From Zeimonas sp964538505 (GTDB lineage Bacteria > Pseudomonadota > Gammaproteobacteria > Burkholderiales > Burkholderiaceae_E): a stretch of DNA of 64,000 nt. A model generated the notes under the pieces. That model made no database searches and had not been told where the DNA came from. It was given only the letters and a program-made list of their open reading frames with translations. The position numbers and the translations under genes were made by a program. The stretch lies in NCBI GenBank assembly GCA_964538505.1, contig CAZIDY010000009.1:1-64000 (forward strand), in the 5' to 3' direction. This document shows positions 47,802 to 56,846 of the stretch, piece by piece (position 1 is the first letter of the stretch; each line of letters begins with the position of its first letter).

Positions 47802-49373
47802 ATGTCTGATCTGGTGGGAGACCTGCCGTTCTCCACGCACGTTGAAGCGGCGACCGCCGTGGTGGCCGGGCACCGCCGTCTCGATTACGACGAGCTGCGC
47901 GCCGGAATCGATCGGTTCGCGCGGGCTTTGGGCGGTCTGGATGTGAGCGCTGATGCGCGTGTTGCGGTCTGGCTCGACAAGCAGATCGAGACGGTACTCG
48001 CAATCTTCGGCACTGCGCGTGCCGGTCGGGTCTTCGTGCCAGTGAATCCGCTGTTGAAAGCGGAGCAGGCAGCTTACATCGCTCGCGACTGCAATGTCGA
48101 GGTACTGATCACTACAGACCAGCGCTGGGCGAGCCTGCGACCGCTCTGCGGCGAGTGTCCCGACCTCCGCCATGTCGTGCTCCTGGCGGCTGGCGAGAGC
48201 GAAGCGGCGCCCAACGTCAACGTGCTCGGCTGGGACGACCTGATCGCGCTCACAGGGTCGGCCGGGCCGCGCCGCATCGACATCGACATGGCCGGAATCC
48301 TGTACACCTCGGGCAGTACTGGAAAACCGAAGGGTGTTGTACTGAGTCACCGCAACATCGTCGAGGGCGCGCGCAGCGTATCCACGTATCTGCAGAACAC
48401 GTCTTCGGACCGCCTTCTCGCGGTGCTGCCGCTGTCATTCGACTACGGACTCTCACAGCTGACGACTTCGTTCCTCGTTGGCGCCACCGTGGTACTGCAC
48501 AATTACCTGCTACCTCAGGACGTCGTCCGGTCGTTGGCGCGAGAACACATCACAGGGCTCGCTGCGGTGCCGCCACTGTGGATTCAACTGGCCGCTCTCA
48601 ACTGGCCGGCCGAGGTTGGCGAACAGCTCAGATACTTCACGAACTCCGGTGGGGCGATGCCGACAGCGACGCTCGCCGAACTGCGGAAGCGGGCACCGAA
48701 TGCGAAACCGTACCTCATGTATGGATTGACCGAGGCCTTTCGATCCACCTACCTGCCGCCTGAGGAAGTCGATCGCCGGCCCACATCGATCGGCAAGGCA
48801 ATTCCGAATGCCGAGATCCTGGTCGTACGCGAAGACGGCAGCGAGTGCACGCCTGGCGAACCGGGTGAACTCGTGCATCGCGGGGCACTCGTATCGCTCG
48901 GCTACTGGAACGACCCGGAGAAGACCGCCGAGCGGTTCAGGTCCTTGCCGGGGCAGCGTAAGGAACTGGTGTTGACCGAGCTCGCGGTATGGTCGGGCGA
49001 CACCGTGAAGCGGGACGAGGACGGGTTTCTCTATTTCGTGAGCCGGCGCGACGAAATGATCAAGACATCCGGCTACAGGGTGAGTCCGACCGAGGTCGAG
49101 GAAGTGATATACAGGACAGGTCTTGTTGCAGAGATCGCCGCGTTTGGCGTCGATCATCCGGTGCTCGGCCAGGCAATCGTAGTGGTGGCGCAACCGGCTG
49201 AAGGGAGGTCCGCCGACTCGAAGGCACTGATCGATGCCTGCAAGGCAGATCTTCCGGCATACATGCTGCCGCAGCATGTCGACTGGGTGAAAGAGGCGTT
49301 ACCGCGCAATGCGAACGGAAAAATCGATCGCAAGGCGCTGGCGGGTGCGCGCGCGGCTTTGTTCGGTGCTTGA
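47802..49373 (+). CDS. XrtA-system-associated acyl-CoA ligase (AMP-forming)
   Basis: This 523-residue ANL enzyme has GILYTSGSTGKPKGVVLSHRNIV, PLSFDYGLSQLTTSFLVGATVVLHNYLLP, LMYGLTEAFRSTYL, and ends near PRNANGKIDRKAL with the catalytic Lys. The ligase, ACP and PLP-decarboxylase grouping is typical for exosortase A systems. Its substrate pocket (SFDYGLSQ) differs from the prolyl-type enzyme at 15688, so it activates another acid. ATG 47802 is chosen over an earlier frame start. The stop overlaps the decarboxylase start (TTGA). Confidence 0.9.
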   Translation: MSDLVGDLPFSTHVEAATAVVAGHRRLDYDELRAGIDRFARALGGLDVSADARVAVWLDKQIETVLAIFGTARAGRVFVPVNPLLKAEQAAYIARDCNVEVLITTDQRWASLRPLCGECPDLRHVVLLAAGESEAAPNVNVLGWDDLIALTGSAGPRRIDIDMAGILYTSGSTGKPKGVVLSHRNIVEGARSVSTYLQNTSSDRLLAVLPLSFDYGLSQLTTSFLVGATVVLHNYLLPQDVVRSLAREHITGLAAVPPLWIQLAALNWPAEVGEQLRYFTNSGGAMPTATLAELRKRAPNAKPYLMYGLTEAFRSTYLPPEEVDRRPTSIGKAIPNAEILVVREDGSECTPGEPGELVHRGALVSLGYWNDPEKTAERFRSLPGQRKELVLTELAVWSGDTVKRDEDGFLYFVSRRDEMIKTSGYRVSPTEVEEVIYRTGLVAEIAAFGVDHPVLGQAIVVVAQPAEGRSADSKALIDACKADLPAYMLPQHVDWVKEALPRNANGKIDRKALAGARAALFGA

Positions 49374-50656
49374 CCATGGGCGCGCAGCACGCTGATGTGG
49401 ATCTGGCGCGGGGGCCGATGAATCCGGAGATTCGTTTCGCCCAGCACGCTTCGTCTTCGTACTTTCCGATCGAGGGCAACGAACTGGCTCCCGGGGGCAT
49501 TCCGATTACCCGACTTGTCGAGCGGGTAGGTTGTACACCCTTCTACGTCTACGACCGTTCGGCCATCAGTGCGCGCGTGAGATCGCTCAGGGAGAGCTTG
49601 CCGCGGGCCGTGCATCTTCATTACGCGATCAAGGCCAACCCGATGCCGGCGGTGGTGCAGCACCTGTCCGGCTTGACCGATGGCCTGGACGTTGCGTCTG
49701 CGAGAGAGATGTCGGTTGCGCTGGACACCGGGATCGCGGCGACCCGAGTCAGCTTCGCCGGGCCCGGAAAATCCGGCGCCGAGATCCGGCGCGCCGTCGC
49801 TGCCGGAATCACGGTCACCGCCGAATCGGAGCACCAGCTCGATCTGGCGTTGAAGGCGGGGGAGGCCATCGGTGTCGCCCCGCGCATTGCGATTCGCGTG
49901 AACCCGTCGTTCGAGCTGAAGGCCTCGGGCATGAAGATGGGTGGCGGGCCGAAGGCGTTCGGCATCGACGAGGACAAGGTTCCGGCGGTGCTGGAGCGGC
50001 TGCGCGGTGAAGGGCTGAACCTGGTAGGGCTGCATATTTTCGGTGGCTCGCAGAACCTCAAAGCCGAAGCGATCGTCGAGTCGCAGGGGCGGACCTACGA
50101 ACTCGGCTTGCGTCTCCTGCGCCACTGGCGCGACCCGGTCGATTGGCTGAATCTCGGAGGGGGATTCGGCGTGCCGTATTTCCCCAACGAGCAGCCGCTC
50201 GATCTTGCACCGATCGCTGCGAATCTGGAGCGCCTTTGCGGGCGCGCAGCGAAAGAACTCGGCGCACCTTTGGTGCTGGAGTTAGGGCGCTACATGGTCG
50301 CCCATGCCGGCTTGTACATCTGCCGTGTGCTCGAGCGCAAGGAATCGTGCGGACAGATCTTTCTCATCACGGACGGCGGATTGCATCATCATCTGGCCGC
50401 GTCCGGCAACTTCGGGCAGGTGCTCCGAAAGAACTACCCGGTTGCGGTAGCCAACCGCATCGGAGATGCCCCGGACGAAGTTCAGAACGTCGTTGGCCCG
50501 CTGTGTACGCCGCTCGATGTCCTGGCGGACAAGATGAAGCTCGCGCATGCCGAACCGGGTGATCTCATTGCGGTGTTTCAGTCGGGTGCATATGGATTGA
50601 GCGCCAGCCCGACGGCGTTTCTCAGCCATCCGGCGCCGGCCGAGATCATTGTCTGA
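49370..50656 (+). CDS. XrtA-system-associated PLP-dependent decarboxylase
   Basis: This fold-III PLP enzyme of about 428 residues belongs to the diaminopimelate/ornithine decarboxylase group. The Schiff-base Lys lies in LHYAIKANPMPAVVQHL; other marks are NLGGGFGVPYF, the phosphate-binding/dimer segment VLELGRYMVAHAG, and the second-site Cys motif VVGPLCTPLDVLADK. It decarboxylates an amino acid, possibly while it is bound to the ACP loaded by the adjacent ligase. The TTG start at 49370 gives a TTGA overlap with the ligase; ATG 49376 is an alternative. Confidence 0.92.
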   Translation: MTMGAQHADVDLARGPMNPEIRFAQHASSSYFPIEGNELAPGGIPITRLVERVGCTPFYVYDRSAISARVRSLRESLPRAVHLHYAIKANPMPAVVQHLSGLTDGLDVASAREMSVALDTGIAATRVSFAGPGKSGAEIRRAVAAGITVTAESEHQLDLALKAGEAIGVAPRIAIRVNPSFELKASGMKMGGGPKAFGIDEDKVPAVLERLRGEGLNLVGLHIFGGSQNLKAEAIVESQGRTYELGLRLLRHWRDPVDWLNLGGGFGVPYFPNEQPLDLAPIAANLERLCGRAAKELGAPLVLELGRYMVAHAGLYICRVLERKESCGQIFLITDGGLHHHLAASGNFGQVLRKNYPVAVANRIGDAPDEVQNVVGPLCTPLDVLADKMKLAHAEPGDLIAVFQSGAYGLSASPTAFLSHPAPAEIIV

Positions 50657-50683
50657 ACCGGCGTCGCCGATCTGAAAGGAACG

Positions 50684-52495
50684 ATGACTCTTTTTCCCAT
50701 TCCTTTCCAGGGTGCCATCGACATTGCTGGCGGCCGTCTACGTTGCGCCGGGGCTCGCGAGAACGGTGCGACCGAGGCGATTGCCGCGGCAGCGCTGGAG
50801 CGGCCTCAGGTCGCGATATTTGGTCGTCTTCGATTCGTTGATGGCCGCCGTGATCAAGAACTGAGTCTCGAGGATGAACTGCTCGGTCGCTGGCGTGAAC
50901 GTGGCGACGCTGTGCTCGACGAGCTGACCGGCGAGTTCCTGGTAGCCCTGTCGGATCCGGGGAAAAGGCGGGCTCTGATTGCTGTTGATCGGTTCTCGAC
51001 CTTCCCTCTGTTCTGGGCCGAGCAGAACGGCACGCTGGGTTTCTCCGCGCGGCCGGAAGAGGCCGCAACCCTGGCCGGCGCGGAGCATTCCGCGAACTGG
51101 CAGGCGATCTTCGCCTACGTCTATTTCCACATGATTCCGGCACCGCTGAGCATCTTCGAAGGCGTGCACAGGCTCGACCTCGGCGAAGCCTTGCGCATCG
51201 AGGGGAGCCGCTCAACGGTGTTTCGCTACTGGAACCCGGTGTTCGACGAGGGCAGGCCGTTCGACTTCGCGAGCGAGCGCGAGAACTTCGTGGCGGCAGT
51301 GCGCGATGGTGTGGCCGAATGTACGGCGGGGTTCGAACAGAACCAGATCGGCTGCTTTCTTTCGGGCGGTACCGACAGTTCGACGATCGCCGGTATGGTG
51401 ACGCGCCACTTCGGTGCGCCGGCGCGGACCTTCTCGATTGGCTTTGACGTAGGCGGATACGATGAGTCAAGGTACTCGCGGCTGGCGGCCGAACATTTCG
51501 GAACCGATCACACCGAGTACTACCTGACCCCCGAAGACGTGCTGGCCGGAGTCGACGTGATCGCCTCCGGTTACGAGCAACCTTTCGGCAACTCGTCGGC
51601 GGTGCCCACGTACTTCTGCGCGCAGATCGCCCGCGACAAGGGCATCGCGCGGATGCTCGGCGGCGATGGGGGCGACGAACTGTATGGCGGCAACGTGCGC
51701 TACGCCAAGCAGGCCGTGTTCGCCTACTACGAACGTACTCCGCGCATGTTGCGCGAGTCGGTGCTCGAGCCGTTGCTGTTCGGTGCGATGAAGAACGTCG
51801 ATGCGAAGCTCATCGCAAAGGCGCGCAGCTATGTCGAGCAGGCCAGGGAGCCGCTTCCGGATCGCTTGCAGAGTCGCTACAACTTGCTGAACTGGCTCGG
51901 CGCCGAGGACGTGTTCACCGCAGGATTCCTCAAGCGTGTCGATACAGGTCAACCGCTCGCGCTGGAGCGCGAGGTCTGGTCGCGCGGACGCGCAGTCAGC
52001 GGAAGATTGTCGCAACTCGATCATCTGCTCGCCTGGGATTTCAAGTTCACGCTCGCCGACAGCGACCTGCCGAAGGTGACCCGCATGTGTCATGCCGCAG
52101 GTGTCGAGATTGCGTTCCCGATGCTGACCCATGCACTGGTCGAGCATTCGCTGCAACTGCGCCCGGACCAGAAGATGAAGGGACGGCGGCTGCGACACTT
52201 CTTCAAGGAGTCGCTGCGCGGCTTTCTGCCCGACGAAATCATCGAAAAGCAGAAGCAGGGTTTCGGCGTGCCCTTTGGCGACTGGGTGCTGTCGCACGAA
52301 GGCCTGCGTGCGCGGGCCGACGATGCGCTGCGCTCGCTCGCCGATCGCGGCATGATTCGCGCGGAGTTCCTCGAGCGGCTGCGCGGGGAACTGCGTTCCG
52401 GTCACGCCGGCTATTTCGGAACGATGGTCTGGATCCTGATGATCCTCGAACTCTGGCTGCGGCAATCGCCGTTGGCCGACCTCAGTGCGCAATGA
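50684..52495 (+). CDS. Asparagine-synthase-like protein lacking the N-terminal Cys
   Basis: This 603-residue protein has an Ntn-like half without Cys2 (start MTLFPIPF) but with GEFLVALSDPGKRRALIAVDRF, and a synthase half with GCFLSGGTDSSTIAGMV near residue 226, MLGGDGGDELYGGNVRY, and FPMLTHALVEHSLQL. ATP-dependent amide formation with ammonia, or another amine, is likely. It ends in an ATGA overlap with the deacetylase gene. It follows the decarboxylase gene by 27 bases, so it may share its operon. Confidence 0.87.
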   Translation: MTLFPIPFQGAIDIAGGRLRCAGARENGATEAIAAAALERPQVAIFGRLRFVDGRRDQELSLEDELLGRWRERGDAVLDELTGEFLVALSDPGKRRALIAVDRFSTFPLFWAEQNGTLGFSARPEEAATLAGAEHSANWQAIFAYVYFHMIPAPLSIFEGVHRLDLGEALRIEGSRSTVFRYWNPVFDEGRPFDFASERENFVAAVRDGVAECTAGFEQNQIGCFLSGGTDSSTIAGMVTRHFGAPARTFSIGFDVGGYDESRYSRLAAEHFGTDHTEYYLTPEDVLAGVDVIASGYEQPFGNSSAVPTYFCAQIARDKGIARMLGGDGGDELYGGNVRYAKQAVFAYYERTPRMLRESVLEPLLFGAMKNVDAKLIAKARSYVEQAREPLPDRLQSRYNLLNWLGAEDVFTAGFLKRVDTGQPLALEREVWSRGRAVSGRLSQLDHLLAWDFKFTLADSDLPKVTRMCHAAGVEIAFPMLTHALVEHSLQLRPDQKMKGRRLRHFFKESLRGFLPDEIIEKQKQGFGVPFGDWVLSHEGLRARADDALRSLADRGMIRAEFLERLRGELRSGHAGYFGTMVWILMILELWLRQSPLADLSAQ

Positions 52496-53490
52496 ACGCG
52501 CTGCTGCGACTCGCTACCGGCTTCTACGCTCCCGCCGGGCTCCGATCGCGCCTGTCCGTGTTCTATTTCCATCGCGCGCTTGCGCAGCCCGATCCGCTGC
52601 TGCCCGGCGAACCCGATGCCAGGACTTTCGACGGGATGCTCGGATGGATCGGGGCGCAATTCCAGGTTCTCGACCCGCTGGAGGCATGCGAGCGTTTGTT
52701 CGCGGGCACCTTGCCCGAGCGGCCCGCCGTGATCACGTTCGACGACGGCTACCGCGACAACCATGCGGTAGCGCTGCCGCTGTTGCGTCGGCATCGAATG
52801 AAGGCAGCGTTCTTCATCGCGACCGGCTATCTCGACACCGGCATGATGTTCAACGACCGGATCATCGAAGCAGTACGACGCTGCAAGGTGGACTCGATTC
52901 GATTGCCGACGCTCGGTGGTACCGCGCCGCGTACGCTGCCGCTGGGCGATCTCGACCAACGGAGGCGCGCGCTGGACGAGATACTCGACTGCATCAAGTT
53001 CCTGCCGCCTGACGAGAGACTCGAGCAGGTGGAGCGCCTCGAGCACCAATGTGGCGATGAGGGCGAGCAAGCCGCCGCCACGATGATGATGACCCCCGAA
53101 CAGGTGGTCGACCTGCAGCGGCAGGGCATGCAAGTGGGCGGTCATACCCGAACCCATCCGATCCTGCGCGTGCTGGACGATCCCGAGGCGGTGGCCGAGA
53201 TCGCTGGCGGCCGAGAGGATCTGACGGCGATTCTGGGTGAGGCGCCGGCACTGTTCGCCTATCCGAACGGCAAGCGGGGCCGAGATTACGATCTGCGCGA
53301 CGAGCGCATCGTTGAATCCGCTGGATTCTCTTACGCTTTCGCGACCGACAGTGCGGCCGCGAGTCGCAGTTGTTCACGCTTCGCGATTCCCCGCTTCACG
53401 CCCTGGGATCGAACTCGCCTGCGTTTCGGGATTCGGGCTCTTGCCAATCTATGGCGGCCCCTCTCGGCTTCGACGCCGGGTTCTCTTTAA
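52492..53490 (+). CDS. Polysaccharide deacetylase (NodB domain)
   Basis: This 332-residue protein has the NodB motif 1 AVITFDDGYRDN with both catalytic/metal Asp residues, then KAAFFIATGYLDTG and motif 2 GGHTRTHPIL with the two metal His residues, and ALFAYPNGKRG. No signal peptide is evident. It removes N-acetyl groups from amino sugars; such free amines could be the acceptors for the amide- and acyl-forming enzymes of the locus. ATG 52492 overlaps the previous stop. Confidence 0.9.
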   Translation: MNALLRLATGFYAPAGLRSRLSVFYFHRALAQPDPLLPGEPDARTFDGMLGWIGAQFQVLDPLEACERLFAGTLPERPAVITFDDGYRDNHAVALPLLRRHRMKAAFFIATGYLDTGMMFNDRIIEAVRRCKVDSIRLPTLGGTAPRTLPLGDLDQRRRALDEILDCIKFLPPDERLEQVERLEHQCGDEGEQAAATMMMTPEQVVDLQRQGMQVGGHTRTHPILRVLDDPEAVAEIAGGREDLTAILGEAPALFAYPNGKRGRDYDLRDERIVESAGFSYAFATDSAAASRSCSRFAIPRFTPWDRTRLRFGIRALANLWRPLSASTPGSL

Positions 53491-53511
53491 TCCGTCCCTC
53501 TTCGCACTCCG

Positions 53512-55026
53512 ATGAAGTCCGAAAGCGTGGAGGGGGCATCCATCCTTGCGTTGCACAGAACCGGCGACGAATGGAAAGCCAGCGGCAGGCTCTCCGCTCG
53601 ACTCGGTAATCAGATTGGCGAGATATCGCTGCCGCACCTTCCGAGTGCTGGTTGGAACTACGAGCAGGGGTTGCTCACCGCGTATAGCGATCGTCACGGG
53701 TTCGTACCGATCTACTACTACGATGGTCCCAAAGGATTCGGGGTAGCAAGCTCCTGGGTCGATCTTCAACAGTACTTCCGGCTGGATCGATTCGACGACG
53801 CGGCGATTGCCTGCTATCTGCGGCTCGGCCACTATCTTGCGGACGATACGCCGTTCGAAGGGGTGCGTCGATTATCTCCGGATAGCACGTTGGTGTGGTC
53901 GGACGGTGCATACCGTATCGACCAAGCCGATACCATCGTGCCAGACCCGGCGCGGATCGGTCGTAGTCAAGCCATCAACGAGTACGGCGAACGCTTCCAA
54001 CACGCCATTGAGAGCATCCTGCAGACGACACATCTTGCGCCGATCAACCTGCTCAGCGGCGGCCAGGATTCGAGACATATTCTGCTCGCGATGAATCAAG
54101 CTGGGGTTTGCCCCGAGCACTGCCTGACGCAAACTCCACCTCTGCGGGGTGAGAGAGATGACGCTGCAGTCGCGTCGCGCCTTTGCCAGCGTCTCAACGT
54201 GCCGGTTCGAGTGATCGAGCGCTTACCACGCTCGGTTGCCGCCGAGGCTTCGAAGAACCAACTATTGGGGATGGAGTCTGCCTATCACGCATGGCTGTTA
54301 CCACTTGCGGATGCACTATCCTCGTTGGAGCGCGGCCTGATCTTCGACGGACTCGGAGGCGACGCGCTCTCCGCCTCTCGCTTCTTGACCAACGATTGGA
54401 TTCAAGCGGTGCGCGCGGGCTGTATCGAGCAGGCGACGTCTGCCTATATGGGAACGGAAGGGCACTTACCAAAGATGCTTCATTCTGGCTGGCTCAAGCG
54501 CTGGCCACGCGCGCTCGCCGAAGAGCGCGTGTCAGCTGAATTGCGCCGGTACCTGGACTATCCGAATCCACAGTCTGCGTTTCAGTTGCGAAACCGGACT
54601 CGCCGTGCCATCGCTGCAAGTCTGTGGCCGATGCTCGCGAAGGGTCACGACGTGGCGCTACCTTATTTTCATCCTGATGTATTTGATTTTCTGATCACCC
54701 TGCCGATGGAGATGTTGACTGGCAGAAGATTTCATCGGGAGGCGATAGAAGGGCGCTATCCTGAATTCAAGGACATACCTTACGCCGAGATCGGCGATAA
54801 GGCCTTCGTAGCGAGCTGGCTACCGGAGCCGGTTCGCGGCGGGTTCGCACTGGCGAGTCAGCGAGAGCTGGGCCAAGTACTGCGACCGAACTATTTGCGG
54901 GTTCGCTCCGCACGAGCTCTCTTGCAGCGGAGTTACATCGATCGCCTCGATGAGTGGTTGCAACCCGCGATCTACCTTGGGCAACTAGTAAAACTAATCG
55001 AGAGGACGAATAGCAAGCTCGTTTGA
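53512..55026 (+). CDS. Asparagine-synthase-like protein, short form
   Basis: This 504-residue protein has a reduced N-terminal domain without Cys2 (start MKSESVEG) but with DRHGFVPIYYYDGPKGFGVASSW, then the PP-loop NLLSGGQDSRHILLAMNQ near residue 181 and IFDGLGGDALSASRF. The ATP-binding half seems intact. Composition is less GC-rich than in upstream genes, hinting at separate acquisition. Its TGA overlaps a small frame that was interrupted by the IS element. Confidence 0.82.
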   Translation: MKSESVEGASILALHRTGDEWKASGRLSARLGNQIGEISLPHLPSAGWNYEQGLLTAYSDRHGFVPIYYYDGPKGFGVASSWVDLQQYFRLDRFDDAAIACYLRLGHYLADDTPFEGVRRLSPDSTLVWSDGAYRIDQADTIVPDPARIGRSQAINEYGERFQHAIESILQTTHLAPINLLSGGQDSRHILLAMNQAGVCPEHCLTQTPPLRGERDDAAVASRLCQRLNVPVRVIERLPRSVAAEASKNQLLGMESAYHAWLLPLADALSSLERGLIFDGLGGDALSASRFLTNDWIQAVRAGCIEQATSAYMGTEGHLPKMLHSGWLKRWPRALAEERVSAELRRYLDYPNPQSAFQLRNRTRRAIAASLWPMLAKGHDVALPYFHPDVFDFLITLPMEMLTGRRFHREAIEGRYPEFKDIPYAEIGDKAFVASWLPEPVRGGFALASQRELGQVLRPNYLRVRSARALLQRSYIDRLDEWLQPAIYLGQLVKLIERTNSKLV

Positions 55027-55170
55027 TTTATACCTTCTATTGTCGGGGCCGCTCTCCTGAAGCTCTCGATTCGGTTTTGCGTGCAACAACACGAGATCGG
55101 TTGGACATCGCTGTCACTGACTGGGGCCGCATGCTGTCTGGATCAACGGTCTACGATGTCTCACTGTTTG
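55023..55170 (+). pseudogene. Small ORF interrupted by the IS5-family element
   Basis: The frame begins at TTG 55023 (TTGA overlap with the upstream stop) and reads IYTFYCRGRSPEALDSVL and DWGRMLSGSTVYDVSLF up to the insertion point. Removing the IS and one copy of the TTTG duplication rejoins it in frame with 56389-56481 to give a 79-codon ORF ending at TAA 56481. I recognise no family for it. It may itself be the start of a longer, already decayed gene. Confidence 0.5.
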
Positions 55171-56385
55171 GGAACGTCTGCATAACCCGACCCATCGAGC
55201 CCGCAGCGATGCGATGATCCGACCGTCAACCTGAAGCAGACGAAGTAATGAAGCAAGCGGATCTCGGCCTGAACTTGTCGCGGAAGCGCACCCGCAAGCG
55301 CGAGTTCCTCGAAGAGATGCAGCGCGTCGTGCCGTGGAGCAATCTCATCGCGCTGATCGAACCGCACTACCCGAAGGCCAGAACCGGCCGCCCGCCGATG
55401 GGCATCGACGTGATGCTGCGCATCCACTTCCTGCAGCAGTGGTTCGGCCTGAGCGACCCGGCGATGGAAGAGGCGCTGCACGACGTGCCGCTGTACCGAG
55501 AGTTCGCGGGTCTGGAAGGCCCGATGCGCCGACTGCCGGACGAGAGCACGATCCTGCGCTTTCGACACCTGCTCGAAGCACACGGCTTGGCCATGCAGAT
55601 GCTCGCCACCGTCAACGCGGTGCTGCAGGAACGCGGGCTGATGCTTCGCAGCGGCACGGTCGTCGACGCGACGCTGATCTCGGCACCCAGGTCGACGAAG
55701 AATCGCACGGGCGAGCGCGATCCGGAGATGCGCCAGACAAAGAAGGGGAACAACTGGTACTTCGGGATGAAGGCGCACATCGGAGCAGACGCCGAATCGG
55801 GCCTGGTGCACACGGTGATCGGCATGCCGGCGAACACCGGTGACGTGACGCAGGCCGAGGCGCTGCTGCACGGCGAGGAAGAAGCTGCTTTCGGTGACGC
55901 CGGCTACCAGGGTGCGCACAAGCGCCCCGAGTCGACGATGAAGAACTGGCACGTTGCGATGCGCCCGGGCAAGCGCCGCGCGCTGGACCTGAACGACCCC
56001 AAGCAGGCGAGGCGCAACGAGATCGAGCGACTGAAGGCGAGCGTTCGCGCGAAGGCCGAGCATCCGTTTCGGGTGATCAAGCGCCAGTTCGGATTCACGA
56101 AGGTGCGCTACCGCGGGCTGGCGACGAACACAGCGCAGATCGTCACGCTCTTTGCGTTGTCGAATCTGTGGGATGGCAAGGAAGCGATTGATGCGGATGA
56201 CGCCCGAGATGCGTCCGCAATGCGCGTGATGCGCGGCCAACGCGACGAGTGATGCGCAAAATGAACCGGATTCGCTCTCTCGGAGACCGAGCAGAAGAAA
56301 AATCTGTGTCGAGCGGTGGCATCGAGAGCGCGTTCATCGCGGATTCGCTGGAGTCGCTCTTCTCGGCGTGTTGATCAGACGTTCC
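55171..56385 (+). mobile_element. IS5-family insertion sequence, complete, 1215 bp
   Basis: The ends are the 10-bp inverted repeats GGAACGTCTG (55171-55180) and CAGACGTTCC (56376-56385). They are flanked by a direct TTTG duplication (55167-55170 and 56386-56389), the 4-bp target repeat expected for this group. It carries one transposase gene. Intact ends and target repeats indicate a recent insertion. Confidence 0.85.
55248..56252 (+). CDS. IS5-family transposase
   Basis: This 334-residue DDE transposase has the N-terminal IS5 domain (PMGIDVMLRIHFLQQWFGLSDPAMEEALHDVPLYREF), then VVDATLISAP with the first Asp, FGDAGYQGAHKRPE with the second Asp, and a C-terminal VRAKAEHPFRVIKRQFGF with the Glu. 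All catalytic residues are present, so it is probably active. It has a single frame with no programmed frameshift. It lies between the two inverted repeats. Confidence 0.95.
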   Translation: MKQADLGLNLSRKRTRKREFLEEMQRVVPWSNLIALIEPHYPKARTGRPPMGIDVMLRIHFLQQWFGLSDPAMEEALHDVPLYREFAGLEGPMRRLPDESTILRFRHLLEAHGLAMQMLATVNAVLQERGLMLRSGTVVDATLISAPRSTKNRTGERDPEMRQTKKGNNWYFGMKAHIGADAESGLVHTVIGMPANTGDVTQAEALLHGEEEAAFGDAGYQGAHKRPESTMKNWHVAMRPGKRRALDLNDPKQARRNEIERLKASVRAKAEHPFRVIKRQFGFTKVRYRGLATNTAQIVTLFALSNLWDGKEAIDADDARDASAMRVMRGQRDE

Positions 56386-56840
56386 TTTGCAGATTGCGTA
56401 CTAGCGGGGGCTTCGACGAAAATTACAGTCCACGCCGGAAGCGTGATTGCTGTGCCACGGAAGATTTCGCATGGAACTTAAACAAAGTTACTGGAACTTT
56501 CGAGAATTCTCCAGGCAATACTACTGAATGCAGCACAGGGACTAGCCTTCGATGCGCTGGTTCTCTCATCATCCCGATACCGGTGGGTGCATCGAAGGTT
56601 TCTTGCTGCCGTTCTGGTGCGAGGTGAAGGCGCTTGCGTTGCGAGCTCAGGCCAGCCCCCCGCTTCAAGAGCGTCGGCTGGGATATCGCGGCAACCCGGA
56701 ACGGCGTGACGATAGTGGAGGCGAACGCAAGCTACGACGCTTCGATCCTACAGGTGGCACATCGGCGGGGCATGAAAAAGGAGATGCTCGAGGCGATCGC
56801 GTCTTCCGCTGCTGCTTCGATCGACCGTTCAGCGGCCTAG
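56386..56840 (+). pseudogene. Decayed ATP-grasp (sugar-transfer-associated) gene, 3' part
   Basis: Two frames carry adjacent pieces of one protein. The first (from about 56558) reads FSHHPDTGGCIEGFLLPFWCEVKALALRAQ; after a shift near a C6 run at 56658 a second reads VGWDIAATRNGVTIVEANASYDASILQ and ends at 56840. Together they match the C-terminus of sugar-transfer-associated ATP-grasp proteins (HPDTG...W.EV...A, then GWDIA...EAN). Stops occur upstream. The first 95 bases after the IS belong to the interrupted small ORF. The gene is not functional. Confidence 0.7.
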
Positions 56841-56846
56841 CCGAGG

